Shown here piece after piece: positions 40,640 through 51,743 of a stretch of DNA of 64,000 nt. Under the pieces are notes generated by a model that worked only from the letters and a program-made list of their open reading frames with translations, had not been told where the DNA came from and did no database searches. A program made the position numbers and the translations under genes. Source of the DNA: Onthophagus taurus (taxonomy: Eukaryota; Arthropoda; Insecta; Coleoptera; Scarabaeidae); contig NC_091967.1 in the NCBI RefSeq assembly GCF_036711975.1, positions 8,122,001 through 8,186,000 on the forward strand, written 5' to 3'. The stretch's first letter is position 1. Every line of letters starts with the position of its first letter.

Positions 40640-41498
40640 TGCCCATTTGAACACCAATATTATTATATTAATATTTATTTGTAACAAATTTATAGAAGGC
40701 GTATCATAATTCCTCTTTATGTGTGCGTGTTGGCTTTAGGGAATTTAAGAATCCCGTTGGGATGGATCCGAATAACTCGTTTGTCCCTTTTTACGAGCTC
40801 GTTTACCCCTCGTCCTGGTGGTAGTACTAGAATACAAGTTTATACGACCCCCGGCATTGTGTTACAGTGATTGATCCGCCATTTCCCAAAACGATTATTA
40901 TAACTTGTCATGTGATACCAGGGTCGTCGTGATTGAACGACCCCTACGCGTTTCGTTTCCCATTGGGAAATATATATCGATATAAAACCGACACGAAAAA
41001 TTTTTTTCCGCTCAAAATCTGCATAGATTTATTGTTTAGATTAATTATGACGGTGAAGTGATGATTCTAATAAATTAAAACAAATTAGTTTATATAGGAA
41101 ACATTTAGCGTTACTAGAACAATGGGTGAGAAGGCGGTTCGTTTTTTCTTTTTCTTGAAGTACGGAATATTAATTAATCTAATTAGTTCGGTTACCGCCT
41201 CGCCGTTTCTGCTGCGGTCGGTTGTGCGTCGTAAATAAAGTCGTTTAATATTTTTTCCGGTTATTAAATCCGTGTGTATTTTATTAACGCGATACGATCT
41301 AAAATGATTTATTGCGTTTTGTCAGAGTGTCGACGAATCGTTACGCTTTAGAAAATTTATTAAAAACGTTCTTGTTTTCGAAATTAATAATTAATTGAAT
41401 AAAATTCCTACCATAGTAATATCAATAATTGTTTTTCATACTAATTGAATAATGAGTTCCTTAAAAAAATTTCCTTATTTCCCATTCAATTGAGATAG
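40640..41498. other. Intergenic sequence, no gene seen
   Basis: AT-rich with an island at about 40,740-41,000. No exon or RNA gene recognised. Confidence 0.5.
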
Positions 41499-42240
41499 AA
41501 AAATAGCAATACTCATGCGTAACCATGGTAACCAATTATTTTAGATATCAAAAGTTAATCATTGTCTTTAATAAAATACAGTATGCGCCAAAATATACAG
41601 TACTGGTTTTCGCACACCACCCATGCGCAAGTCTTTGCGTCTCTGTGTTGTTGCATCGCCGTGATGTATTGTTAGTAACATGTGGTTCTCCGACGAAAGT
41701 CACATTCACTTGGACTGCTTAATCAACCCATAGAATAAACCACAGGAATGTTATAGGAACATGGTGGTCATTCCATTAATTGAGGATCTAAGAAGATTTT
41801 GTCGTGCCAGGAATGAATAAACAGTGGTTCCAATAAGATAGGGTACACTGCTTAACAGACTATGGCTGGCTATGTTACAAGAGACTAATTTTCCCTACCC
41901 ATCTTATTCCCCTAACTTTGCATCTGATGTTTAAGTTTGGGGAATGTTAAAAAAGAACATTTTCAGATGTCCAGATTCACCCAAAACTCGGCCTGCATTA
42001 TGCCAAAAGATCGTCGAGGTTTTCAGCACTCTGAAGCAACCTCTCTTCCAAAAAATATTTGAAAATCTGCATGATCGTTATGCACACTGTCTAGAGTGCA
42101 ATGGAGCACATTTTGAACATTTAATTCCCAATAACTAAATAATAATCATAATAAAATATTATTCCAATACTGTATATTTTGACACATACGTTATCTAAAA
42201 CAATTGGTTGCCATGGTTACGCATGGCTACTGCTATTTTT
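41499..42240 (+). mobile_element. Deleted mariner-like element with about 50-bp TIRs
   Basis: The left end AAAAATAGCAATACTCATGC, followed by CGTAACCATGGTAACC, is mirrored at the right end (GGTTGCCATGGTTACGCATG to GCTATTTTT) with a few mismatches over about 50 bp. Between them the plus strand carries a decayed transposase C-terminus. It has NKQWFQ.D (WFQQDGA block), a broken P..SPD block, then KTRPALCQKIVEVFST and ENLHDRYAHCLECNGAHFEH (the usual R...C....G.HFEH end). The N-terminal half is gone, so it is non-autonomous. Confidence 0.85.
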
Positions 42241-42868
42241 TAAATTTAATAGATTGGGAATATCTGCGTTTCTTTTGGAAAACACTGTATATTTTAAATA
42301 AACTAATAATTTTTCTGAACACTTTTTTTGTAAATATTTTGTAGACAAAAAAGTATTTGGACACGTGTTTTCACACTCTCAAAAAGGTGAGCGATCCGTT
42401 TCAAAGATTGTTTCTCTACCTTCTTAGTCCTTTTTTCTCCTTTTCTTTTTAATGTAGTGTTTCTTTTCGCACGACCGCCTCTTTTCGGACTATGCTACTA
42501 AACGTTTTGTCCGAAGGATCGCGACGGCTGTAGTTGGGCATCATCAATTGTTTTTAGACTCCGCAGGTGTGTGTGTGCGCGCACCCTTCTCGTTGTTTTT
42601 TGACCTCTTTCCCGTCTTTTTCCCGTAGCTCCGTGACCGTCACCGTCGAGGCTTCTCTTGGCGATACCCATCTAATTTATGGTCGTCCGTTCGTCCACCA
42701 TAATTCAGGAGTGTGTCATAATTATCGTGGATTTTTCTCCTCTTTTCTACATGATAACCATCTCTTATTGTTTCTTTTTGCTTGTTAAGTGAATTTTTTT
42801 TTTCAAAAATACAGAATACAGAAAAAGTTTAAGATATATTTAAAGAATTGAGAGAGAGAAAAAAAAAG
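42241..42868. other. Intergenic sequence, no gene seen
   Basis: AT-rich, then a pyrimidine-rich stretch at 42,380-42,780 with CTTTT/TCTCC tracts. Open frames there are compositional. Confidence 0.5.
42859..42867 (-). terminator. RNA polymerase III T-run terminator of the tRNA
   Basis: Nine consecutive A on the plus strand, nine T on the transcribed minus strand, lie one base downstream of the tRNA 3' end, as expected for Pol III termination. Confidence 0.85.
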
Positions 42869-42941
42869 TGCCCCGGGTGAGGATCGAACTCACGACCTTA
42901 AGATTATGAGACTTACGCGCTACCTACTGCGCTACCGAGGC
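42869..42941 (-). tRNA. Elongator tRNA-Met, anticodon CAU
   Basis: The minus strand folds as a 73-nt cloverleaf without an intron. The acceptor stem pairs GCCTCGG with CCGGGGC plus discriminator A (one G-U pair). The D arm contains TAGCGCAGTAGGTAGCGC, which is also the A box. The anticodon loop is CTCATAA with the CAU anticodon; the last stem pair is the U-U mismatch also found in the fly elongator tRNA-Met. The T arm is GTGAG-TTCGATC-CTCAC, which includes the B box. The lack of initiator-type features supports the elongator assignment. Confidence 0.97.
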
Positions 42942-43639
42942 TCTTAAAGTAATATCCTGTTAACGTATCAAATTAATACCCGATCAAATTAAAACGCCCA
43001 AAACTTAATAAATTAATTTTAAAGAGTACAAATCAAACAAACATTGAAAACGATTAAATTACATCGATAATAAATGTTAAAGTTCAATTTCAATGTACTA
43101 ATAACATTAATTAAAATCCGTACAACAAGTTATGAAACGAAAACTAATAATATTTTCTTTGAAATTGTGCGCACATCTCCCTTTTTCTTATCGACCAACT
43201 AAAAATAGACGTCTCGATATCGACTCTGGATAATGATGCAATCCGTTTAACTGTTACAATATTAGTAGTAATTAGAGGGGCATTAAGATAAACCATACTC
43301 AGATATCGGTTAATTGTTTGCATGTAAACAATCTCGATATGCGGAAATTGTGTCGACGGCCAATATCAATGTTGATATTATTTGTATTAGTTTCTACAAA
43401 TTGATACAATACTATAAATTTATTAATTTTACTAGATTAATACAATTCCTTTATTATTTTAATCAATATCAAGTCAAATATCGTTTTGTCAGCTTCAGAA
43501 GATAGTTCCAGCAACGATGAAACATCATATGTTATATTAGAAGATGAACTGAAGAAGGTTCTGGGTCATACTTTGAGAGGAATTTTCACCTTCTTTTCCT
43601 TTGTTCTACAATATCCTAATTTCAATTAAAAATCATTTC
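42942..43639. other. Intergenic sequence, no gene seen
   Basis: AT-rich sequence upstream of the tRNA. The right end may belong to the adjoining Harbinger relic. Confidence 0.5.
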
Positions 43640-43930
43640 ATTCAAAAGTATTAACGTCTTGCTGTGATGCTGATGGTACTTTCACATTGATTGAAACAGG
43701 TTATGCTGCAATGAAACATTGGATTCAAAATGACGGACTTGAAATTCCTCTCCCTTCGCCACTAATAGGTCCTTTTCCCTATTACTTTGTTTGCTGTTTT
43801 GAATGGACCAATCCGCACCCGATAAACTGAAGCTAAGAAATTCGTCATCAAAACAGCTTGCGTCCTTCACAATTTTATGAGAAGACGAGAAGGACTTCCT
43901 TACATGCCAAGTGATACAACTGATACAACC
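43640..43930 (+). pseudogene. Decayed PIF/Harbinger (HARBI1-type) nuclease fragment
   Basis: Two pieces on the plus strand fit the DDE_Tnp_4 nuclease. One has DADGTFTLIETGYAAMKHW and IPLPSPLIGPFPYYFV (the D..G.F...G and LP.P..L.....PY.FV region). A frame shift later come KKFVIKTACVLHNFMRRREG and PYMPSD (the V.A.CVLHNF.R signature). The segment between, including most of the catalytic core, is deleted and there are stops. No terminal repeats located. Confidence 0.8.
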
Positions 43931-46900
43931 TCGTGCAGCAGATCTCTCCCTTCTCTGTTTCATGCTTTTTTTAAGTAGCCTGGAAGATGAAAATTATATA
44001 AAATCATTGCAAAAGGTTGAGTTATTAGTCATTCATCCTGCTGAATCACTGGAAACTGGAAATTCAAATCACTAGGCGACTCGACATGCGAGTCGATTGG
44101 TAACTGGTTACAAACTGGTTTCCGTGAATCACAGATGAGTCTGTAATTAGTAGCGCCCCATTTCATTACTTAGGAAGTGCCTCAAAGTAAGCTGATTAGT
44201 AATTCATGTCACTGATTTATTGCTACACCTATTTTATGGTAATTATCGTTGTGACGGGCATGAAGTCGATAGCGATAAGTCGGGTTAAATTCTCAAGTAA
44301 GGTGCTGTTATAATGTCTTGATGCATGTTAGAGTTATGTTGCTTATTTCGGCCACGATATTTTCTAATTCATAAAAATTCCAAGATGTATTAGGGTTGAT
44401 TTGTCACCCGCTTTTTATCGAACCTGACTTAGCCATATTTGAATTACCATTCTTGTGATTATTTTGTGCACAGATCTAGCAATAATTGCACTCCAAGAAG
44501 AGTTGTTAGTATTTGTGGACTCCTAGGGACTCAGGTGCTTTTTTGCCTTATTCCTTCCTCGTATTTGAAGCACAACCTCGAATTGGTCTGGTACAGGGTT
44601 CTGCAGGAGACCCCCGTTCTTAATTCTTTTTGCCAAAAGAATCAAATCGCATCTAAATATGTATATATTATTATTAACTGGAATTAATCACTTTTTTTTT
44701 TCATATTAGTACAAAAATGTTGATAAATAACTTAAAAAGGTGTCCCCTTAATCATAATGGTTAACTATATAATAAAATAAATTAAGGGTGGTTTTACAAA
44801 ATTGGCGTATAATACGGTTACAAAGAGGGTTGATTGCAACAACCCTCTATAGAGATAAATAGAACTAAGTGCGTGACGTGGTTGATGGTTCGTAACGCCC
44901 CCTAAATTTGCCCCCGATATAAAGTTACCCCCTAATCGAGTGGTATCTCTATACAACCGTTTATTATCTCTCCAACTACTAACCATTTCTACAAGACACA
45001 TCGTTCCCGTTTATCGGAAACTACCTCTCAACGATGTCCTAACACTTTTTAAGTGGTGGGCAGATGCGGTTGTCGCGAGCCGTTTTAAGCACGTGTGGTC
45101 TCCACTTAAAAAACACCAAAAATAGGAAAAAAATGGGATCGTTAACTTAAGATAGTTGTCAGTGATTTATTGCCGAATAAATTTCTCTAATACCACAAAA
45201 TCTCGTGAATTTCGGATTTTAAAAATACTAAAGAAAAAGAGCTTCCTGTTTGTGTATTCTTTTCCGCCGTTAATCAGGGAATAACAAATTTGGCATAAAA
45301 TTGTGACGTCCAGACCACTAAATTCACCTTTAAACGAGGCCCGGAACGTTTTTAATGACAGAAACAGGACTCTCGAAACTTGATCCGGCGGGATGTTTTC
45401 TGCCTACGCGCGGTCAGCTTCGAGGGTAATTAATGGCCCCCACATTTGTATTATCTTGACCTCTGACATGTGTACTAATCCCTTAAGAATTTTAAGATTC
45501 CCTTCACACACTTTTCCGTATCTCTTTGAAAAGAATGTAGATTTTAAAGGTTTAAACGTTAATTTAAATGTGCATAGATATAATTTTGTGTGGACACGAA
45601 GTGAGCTGTCAAGTGTCAACCTCTACCTGGTATATTACTGTTAAAACGAACGAACGAGCGAGCAACGACCATCTATGGTCAACAGGAAGGAGTTTAGTAA
45701 TTTCGAGCGGTTAACGATTGCAAATTGCGTAATTACCGGATTCTTAAGTCGCCAATTTTTTTGTGCTGTTTGTCTTTCGCCTCTCGCCTTTCTCTATCTT
45801 TCTCTCTCGTTCTGCGTCGTCGTTCTCGTCGCTAAGATTGCAGGAAGCAATTGACGCGGTCGCTTAATTTGTGTAACGGATTTAATTAATTGGCTTTCTT
45901 TCCGTCCTCGTCCATAGGTAGTGATTTTTATTTCCTATTTTGCAAATTGCCTCCCGGGACGATTTTTTTAGCGCTTAGTCGTCATAGGAACTTAGTCGTT
46001 AGCGTCTCGTTCTTTTAGAAAAAACCAAACTAATTACCCAAGAAATGGTCGGTTTACTTATTACAGTTCATTTTACTTTATAACATTTTTTTTTTCGGAA
46101 TAGATAATTATAAGTTTTCGTAAATGCGCGGGTTAAAACGCGCACAAAATCATAATGACGATTTTAAGATTTTAGAAAGTACTTACTTCTTTATCCGCCT
46201 CCACCTTTTACCGTTTCTAGTAATTTCAGTATTTTACGTAATTTCTATAACATTCCAAACGCTTTTTTTTCTTGTTAAAACATTAATTAGAAAGCAATGT
46301 TATTATTAATTTTTAACAAAATGACAGATGACGGATTATAATTGATAGGTTACAACCTGCAACCAACCTAAGAAAACTAAATTTACCAAAACATTTTTTT
46401 TAACTTTTCAAATTTTTTTAATTTTTTATATTATTATTTATTTCTAAATTTAAATTGAAATTGTCCACCTTCTCCTTAATTCTAAATGTTTTAAATCATC
46501 GTCTCAATTACAGTTGGTAAGTTTAGCAGCAACATTCCAAACTGTCAATTACGGAATCGTTTGTAAATGTCATCATGAATGAGCCTCGATCGAGTTGAAA
46601 TCTCGTTTTGGCGAGAAACTATTTATATTCTGGTTACAAGATGAATAGAACGCGCATTAAATCCTGTTTTATCTCCTTCTAAATAATAATAAATTAAATA
46701 AAAGTTGTTGAAATGGTTAGATGGCGCGTATTTTATTAGGTTTCGCCGAGAGGACGAGGACGAGATGTCTTTAAACGAATTAACGGTTAGGACGCAATCA
46801 ATCACGCCTAAATAGACGCGGAATTAATTAATAAAAGCAATAATTCTCACCGCCGCCGCCGCCGCGCCGTTTCCTGCCGCTATTAAAGTCGGGGCCCGTT

Positions 46901-47442
46901 CCTGCATATTTACATCAAACACCGGCAATTAACCAGGCCGAACCGAACCTACTTCAACGTTAAAACGGCCGTTTAATATTAATAACTACGCACATTGGCG
47001 TTAAATTACACTAAATTGCCAATTACGAAACCGCAACTCAAACTATGTATAAATACAACCTTAATATACAAAAATCACTTTATATAAGTAACGACATCTA
47101 TTGACATACACCACAAATTTGTAATTCATAATTTTTAATTATCTAATCATTTACTATAAAAATAAAGATTGGGATATTGAGATTAATAATATAGATTATA
47201 AATAATAGAATATTTATTTATTTAAAAAAAAGATTTAAGTGATATCAAAGAGCGCCATCTATTAATAAGCAGCTAAAGTAAATATTCTAACCTATAAGTA
47301 ATCAAATAATTTTCTATAAACTTAGATATATAAATAAAAGTAAACTTTAAAGTGTCTAAAAGAACGTCTTTTTAACGAGATTAAAAAAATAATGTTTACA
47401 TAAATTTCTGTTTTAACTTTTTCCACTTCACTTTTTGAGGTT
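43931..47442. other. Intergenic sequence with GC-richer islands
   Basis: Islands at about 44,840-45,110, 45,290-45,470, 45,640-46,020 and 46,690-47,010 carry TAATTA, GCCGCC and CCGGCAATTAAC motifs. No splice-consistent exon. The last 400 bp before PLPBP is AT-rich and would hold its promoter, but no TATA or initiator stands out. Confidence 0.5.
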
Positions 47443-48378
47443 ATGTTAAAGGCGATGGAAGAAATAAATGTAAAATTGGGTGTTAAAACGATATTGTCAC
47501 GTATAGAGGAAGCGTGTAATCGTCGAAAACCTGTAAATTCTTTCTTATTTTAACATTAACAATAATTAAAATTGATTATTATTAACTTTGATTAACTAGG
47601 AATTACAAGGAGTGAGTCCACAATTGGTTGCAGTAAGCAAAACGAAACCTGTCTCGATGATAATCGAGGCTTACGAAGCGGGACAAAGACATTTCGGTGA
47701 AAACTATGTTGGTGAATTAGTAGAAAAAGCTTCGAATGCGGAAATTTTAGAGAAATGCAAAGAAATCCGTTGGCACTTCATTGGAAACTTACAAACTAAT
47801 AAAGTCAATAAAGTCTTATCGATTCCTAATTTGTACTTAATTGAAACTGTTGATGATGAGAAATTAGCTAGTAAAATAAATAGTGGTTGGAGTAAATATT
47901 GTGGGGAAAAGAACAAATTAAAGGTTATGATTCAAGTTAATACAAGTGGAGAGGATGGTGAATAATTTTCAAGTAAACCGACTTTTGAAATAAACATTTT
48001 TAATTTTAAGCTAAAAATGGAACAAATCCTGATAATGTCGTAACTTTGAGCAAATTTGTTATTGAAAAATGCGAAAATCTTTGTTTCGATGGCTTAATGA
48101 CAATAGGACAATTTGGTTACGATTTATCTCAAGGTCCAAATCCGGATTTTCTTTTGTTGAGTAAATGTAAAGATGATGTTTGTACTAATTTGGGATTGGA
48201 ATGGAAAAGTGTTGGGTTATCAATGGGAATGTCTGATGATTTTGAACATGCTGTAATAAGAATTCAATTTTCATTTAAATTCTGTTATCTTTATTATATT
48301 TTTTTTTAGATTGAGTTGGGAAGCACAAATGTAAGAGTAGGAAGTTCTATTTTTGGACACAGAGTTAAAAAAGTGTGA
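47443..48378 (+). CDS. PLPBP: Pyridoxal phosphate homeostasis protein (PLPBP/PROSC, YggS family)
   Basis: Cytosolic or mitochondrial PLP-binding protein with an alanine-racemase-like TIM barrel; it buffers and delivers pyridoxal phosphate and is not known to be an enzyme. Four exons: 47443-47532, 47600-47957, 48011-48252, 48310-48378, all with GT-AG introns and matching phases, giving 252 residues. The PLP lysine is K44 in VAVSKTKP; other signatures are [45 protein letters not shown] and [14 protein letters not shown] second in-frame ATG lies four codons downstream of the chosen start. The C-terminus stops soon after IFGHR, earlier than in the human protein of about 275 residues. An A6 run just before the stop could hide a frameshift, because the next frame stays open to 48457. 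Confidence 0.96.
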
Positions 48379-48516
48379 AGAATTTCCAAATCCTAGAACA
48401 TATTGCGAAGTGTATAGAAGAATGCCTAATATTAAAAATTATAAGTTGTTGAAATAATAACCTTATTAAAGAATGTTTCAATCTTTAAAGTGGTATTTTC
48501 CATTTAAAAGTACGAT

Positions 48517-48522
48517 AATAAA
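48517..48522 (+). promoter_or_regulatory. Polyadenylation signal AATAAA for PLPBP
   Basis: Canonical AATAAA 139 bases after the PLPBP stop codon, the first one downstream. Confidence 0.7.
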
Positions 48523-48535
48523 TTAATCTCGATAA

Positions 48536-48960
48536 CAATTTTATTTATTTATTTAATATATACAGTTGAGCAGGGAACCGGGACGAACTCAAGGCACCAT
48601 GCCTCAAAAATAACAAGAAAATGCATCCAAATATATGGAATTTACTTATATAAACTAATAATTATGATGAGCTTTACACGCCACAATTATTATCAAATGC
48701 TTAAACACGCATAGAGAGTCGCAAAAGACATCAACCCCCGCGCTACGATGTAAATGTGCGCGCCATTCTCAACATGGCAGAGTTCTGCAAGACATTTGTA
48801 TGAGGAGGAACAGGAAAATTAACAACCTCAAGAAATCTAGGAGAATCAATACTACCCTTAATGATTTTATTGATTTTTTTTAAATAATAAATGAATGTAA
48901 AGAAAATTTGGTTAAATAAATAATTACTTTCCCTTGAAGACGATGTTTCTGGCATTTATC
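48536..48960 (-). mobile_element. Probable LINE/SINE 3' end with (TTTA)n tail
   Basis: TTTTATTTATTTATTTAA near 48,540 is followed by a more GC-balanced segment (CAGGGAACCGGGACG and onward). This mirrors the layout at 28,774. On the minus strand the repeat would be a 3' tail. No protein motif seen; the call is tentative. Confidence 0.35.
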
Positions 48961-49560
48961 CATACTTTGATTACTCACCAGACAAGATTTCAACGATTTT
49001 TATTTATGTAATTCTTGAAGAATGCAAAAATAATGTTGTTAGATGACCTTGAACTAAAAATCGCTTCACGCAAAACTTCTCCCCGGGAAAGTTCGAAATA
49101 AAAAGAACTAAATCTTCGTATAAAATAGTCTAGAAATGGACGGAGAATAAACATTTGCGCGCAACGAGCTAGCAGGAATTTAATGACCTCAAAAAACTAA
49201 AAATAAACAGAACAGACACATTCAAAGGATGGCATGGCGTTTCGTTGATCCGAATTCATCTTATTTTGTACTTTGAGTTAGTTAAAATAAGAAAAGAAAA
49301 TGATCATATTACAAAAAAAAAATTACAAAAAGTGAGGAAAAATCGTTTAATTATTAAAGCAAAGATGTTTTATTAAAAGTAATTGATTTTAAAACTTATA
49401 GGAATTCAAATAATCCAATTTTATTTGGATTAGATTACGATAAAATGAATCATTAAAAAAAATTGTGGTTAAAATTGATTTTTTAAGTATAGATTTAGTA
49501 ATTATGGTTCGAAGTCAGCTTCGACTATAATGTTTCATTATAAGCTAACCTGGGCCGTTC
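48961..49560. other. Intergenic sequence upstream of Mlc2
   Basis: AT-rich, no open frame of note. It would contain distal Mlc2 control sequence. I see nothing with clear boundaries. Confidence 0.5.
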
Positions 49561-49581
49561 CTGTCCTATTCTTGGCACAAT

Positions 49582-49591
49582 CTATATATGG
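49582..49591 (+). promoter_or_regulatory. CArG/SRF- or MEF2-like element upstream of Mlc2
   Basis: The sequence CTATATATGG is an AT core in a near CC(A/T)6GG context, about 85 bp upstream of the predicted start site. Such boxes are common in muscle structural gene promoters; function here is inferred. Confidence 0.45.
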
Positions 49592-49636
49592 CCCCTTCAG
49601 TAGAAGGGAGCCCCTGGACACTATACAGGCAAACTT

Positions 49637-49671
49637 TATTTAAACTCGCACCTCCAGCTCCTCCGCTCAGT
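49637..49671 (+). promoter_or_regulatory. Predicted Mlc2 core promoter (TATA plus TCAGT initiator)
   Basis: TATTTAAA at 49637-49644 lies 32 to 25 bases upstream of the A of an arthropod initiator TCAGT at 49667-49671. That is the normal geometry for a TATA/Inr promoter. It predicts a 5' UTR of about 44 bases before the ATG at 49713. Confidence 0.7.
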
Positions 49672-49712
49672 TGCGGGCGTAGCAAAGAGGGCATTACATC
49701 GACACCGGAACC

Positions 49713-51096
49713 ATGGTAAGTTCAAGTTTTTAAATCCCGGAAACTATAAATAACGAAAAAGTGCAGTGAAATAAAAAAAAAAGAAATAATAAAAAGTGTC
49801 CACGAAGAAAGAAACGAAATCATCACAACCAATTTTGTTTTAGGCGGATAAAGAGAAAAAGGTTAAGAAGAAGAAGAAGGAAGAAGGAGATGCTCCTGCG
49901 GCCGCACCCGCAGCCGAAACGAGGGCTTCCTCAAAAGGTTCCTCGAAAAAAGCTAAAAGATCTGGTTCGAATGTCTTCTCGATGTTCTCCCAGCATCAAG
50001 TAGCTGAATTCAAGGAAGCCTTCCAACTAATGGATGCCGACAAAGACGGTATTATTAGTAAAAGCGATCTTAGGGCAACTTTCGACCAAGTCGGCAAACT
50101 TTCCAACGAAAAAGAGCTCGACGAAATGATCAATGAGGCCCCCGGACCACTCAACTTCACACAGTGGTTATCGCTCTTCGCCCTCCGTATGCAAGATTCA
50201 GGTGGTACCGATGATGATGAAGTCGTTGTAGCCGCGTTCAAATCTTTTGATGAAAGCGGTACCATCGATAGTGATCGGTAAGTAACATAACCTAACATTT
50301 AAAATTCTTTGTGTAATACGATACTAGGTCCCAGAACAAAAAAGGAGTTTCTTATGCGCATGTATTTGTAGAAGTTTAAAAATAGCTTTTTGGAGCTTTG
50401 CCAATAAGCTCGGAACCTCTTGTTACCTAATAAAGACGTTCCGATTCGCAATTAGACCGCGTCTGGGATTTTTCTTTCATCGATGTTTTTACGTTTTGGA
50501 GGTGGTTGCTAAAAATAAACATAAAAGAAATTTACGTAACCACTACTTTATACTTAAACGTTAAAGCAAAACAGAAATAAACCAAATTATTTAAGATATT
50601 GGTATTAATATAACCTCACTTTTCTTAAATAAGATTGCTTTTTAAATAGATGGCGCAACTTAATTTTTATTTTCGAATATATTTTTGAAATTTATAACGA
50701 AATTTTAGAATTTTATTATTATGAATAATCACTTAGAAAATTATAATTATTTTATTTAAAAATTAATTAAATTGAATCGTAATTAATATTTGGCTACGTT
50801 CATTATTTTTTTTGTTAATTTGATAATGACAGTTTTAAATTCCAACCTATTTGATGTATTTGACAATGACAGTTCTAAATTCAAACCTATTTTAAACATT
50901 TTTTTAAAATATTTATGTATTCTTTTTTAGGTTCAGACATGCCCTTATGACCTGGGGTGATAAGTTCACAGCGAAAGAAGTGGACGATGCCTTCGATGTA
51001 ATGGAAATCGATGATAATGGTAGGATTGATACCGCGGCCCTAATTACACTCCTCACCGGTAGCCAAGAGGAAGAAGGTGAAGGTGAAGCTGCATAA
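49713..51096 (+). CDS. Mlc2: Myosin regulatory light chain 2, muscle type
   Basis: Regulatory light chain that wraps the neck of muscle myosin heavy chain in sarcomeres. Exon 1 codes only the ATG (49713-49715); exon 2 is 49844-50277 and exon 3 is 50931-51096, with GT-AG introns, giving 200 residues. The order is a Lys-rich and Ala/Pro-rich N-terminal extension (residues 2-38, as in the fly protein), the kinase site region KRSGSNVFSMF with candidate phosphoserines S40 and S42, and EF-hand 1 with loop D64-A-D-K-D-G-I-I-S-K-S-D75, which keeps the Ca/Mg-binding acidic positions. The later EF-hands (WGDKF, DDNGRIDT) are non-canonical. It ends in an acidic EEEGEGEAA tail. The single-codon first exon is confirmed by phase and by the MADKEKK start. 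Confidence 0.97.
49744..49753 (+). promoter_or_regulatory. MEF2 consensus site in Mlc2 intron 1
   Basis: CTATAAATAA fits YTAWWWWTAR exactly and lies 28 bp inside the first intron. MEF2 drives muscle genes in insects, so intronic enhancer use is plausible; no binding data are available here. Confidence 0.55.
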
Positions 51097-51177
51097 GCAA
51101 CCTTCCCCAATGACTTCTTTCGTTAACCCCGCGATATTCTGCGCGCCGGCCGCGCCAATTCATCTCCAAGAACATCA

Positions 51178-51183
51178 AATAAA
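51178..51183 (+). promoter_or_regulatory. Polyadenylation signal AATAAA for Mlc2
   Basis: First canonical AATAAA, 81 bases after the Mlc2 stop. A second AATAAA follows at about 51,350, so alternative 3' ends are possible. Confidence 0.7.
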
Positions 51184-51500
51184 ATTTTTTTTATTTAAAA
51201 TAGTACCGGTCTCGAGACTTAACATCAGCATGCGCAACTAATTTCTTTTTCTCCATCTTATTTTTGGCGCCATAACGTGCATTATAAATAATCGTGTCAT
51301 CAAAATAGGTCTATTCGAGGGTTATTAATTATTATTATGAACTGTATAAAATAAAGCGTAAATAAATTTTATTATATTTTGTGTTTCATTATTTATAGAT
51401 TTTTATTTAATTTCATTTTATTTCTATCACTTTTCATTGTTAAAAAGAATAATAATCTTCTTCCTGGGTATAATCTTTCTTTTTGTTGGAAATCCCAGGT

Positions 51501-51677
51501 AGAATTCTTCACGGGATCATTCAAAAATTATATGAATTCAACAATAACGACTTGGTACAATATCACAAGAGGTATGAGTCACGCTACGTTAGCCTCAACT
51601 TAGCGCAGGTTTACTTTCTATTACAGTTTTTACCTCCGCAAAGAACACACGAAGAAATCGAGATAGGTTATGTTTAA
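51501..51677 (+). pseudogene. Orphan exon-like open frame between Mlc2 and Rsod
   Basis: A pyrimidine-rich stretch ending CCCAG (about 51,500) is followed by a 59-codon open frame that reads as protein-like sequence (GRILHGIIQKLYEF, then HKRYESRYVSLNLAQVYF) to a stop. An AATAAA lies about 40 bases later. It looks like a terminal exon, but no upstream exon fits: the neighbour in the same orientation, Mlc2, is complete. I do not recognise the family. It may be a displaced exon, a retro-fragment or chance. Confidence 0.3.
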
Positions 51678-51743
51678 AAATGAAGAAAAAAATTTAAAAA
51701 TCTCTTAACATTATCAATAAAGACAAGATTTTTAGTTTAAAAA

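Noticed and set aside
43682-43963. 93-codon open frame on the minus strand
   Set aside because: It is the antisense of the Harbinger nuclease relic, whose plus-strand motifs are clear.
49137-49147. TGGACGGAGAA, identical to the first 11 bases of miR-184
   Set aside because: miR-184 is conserved over its full length in insects and the following bases differ; no hairpin.
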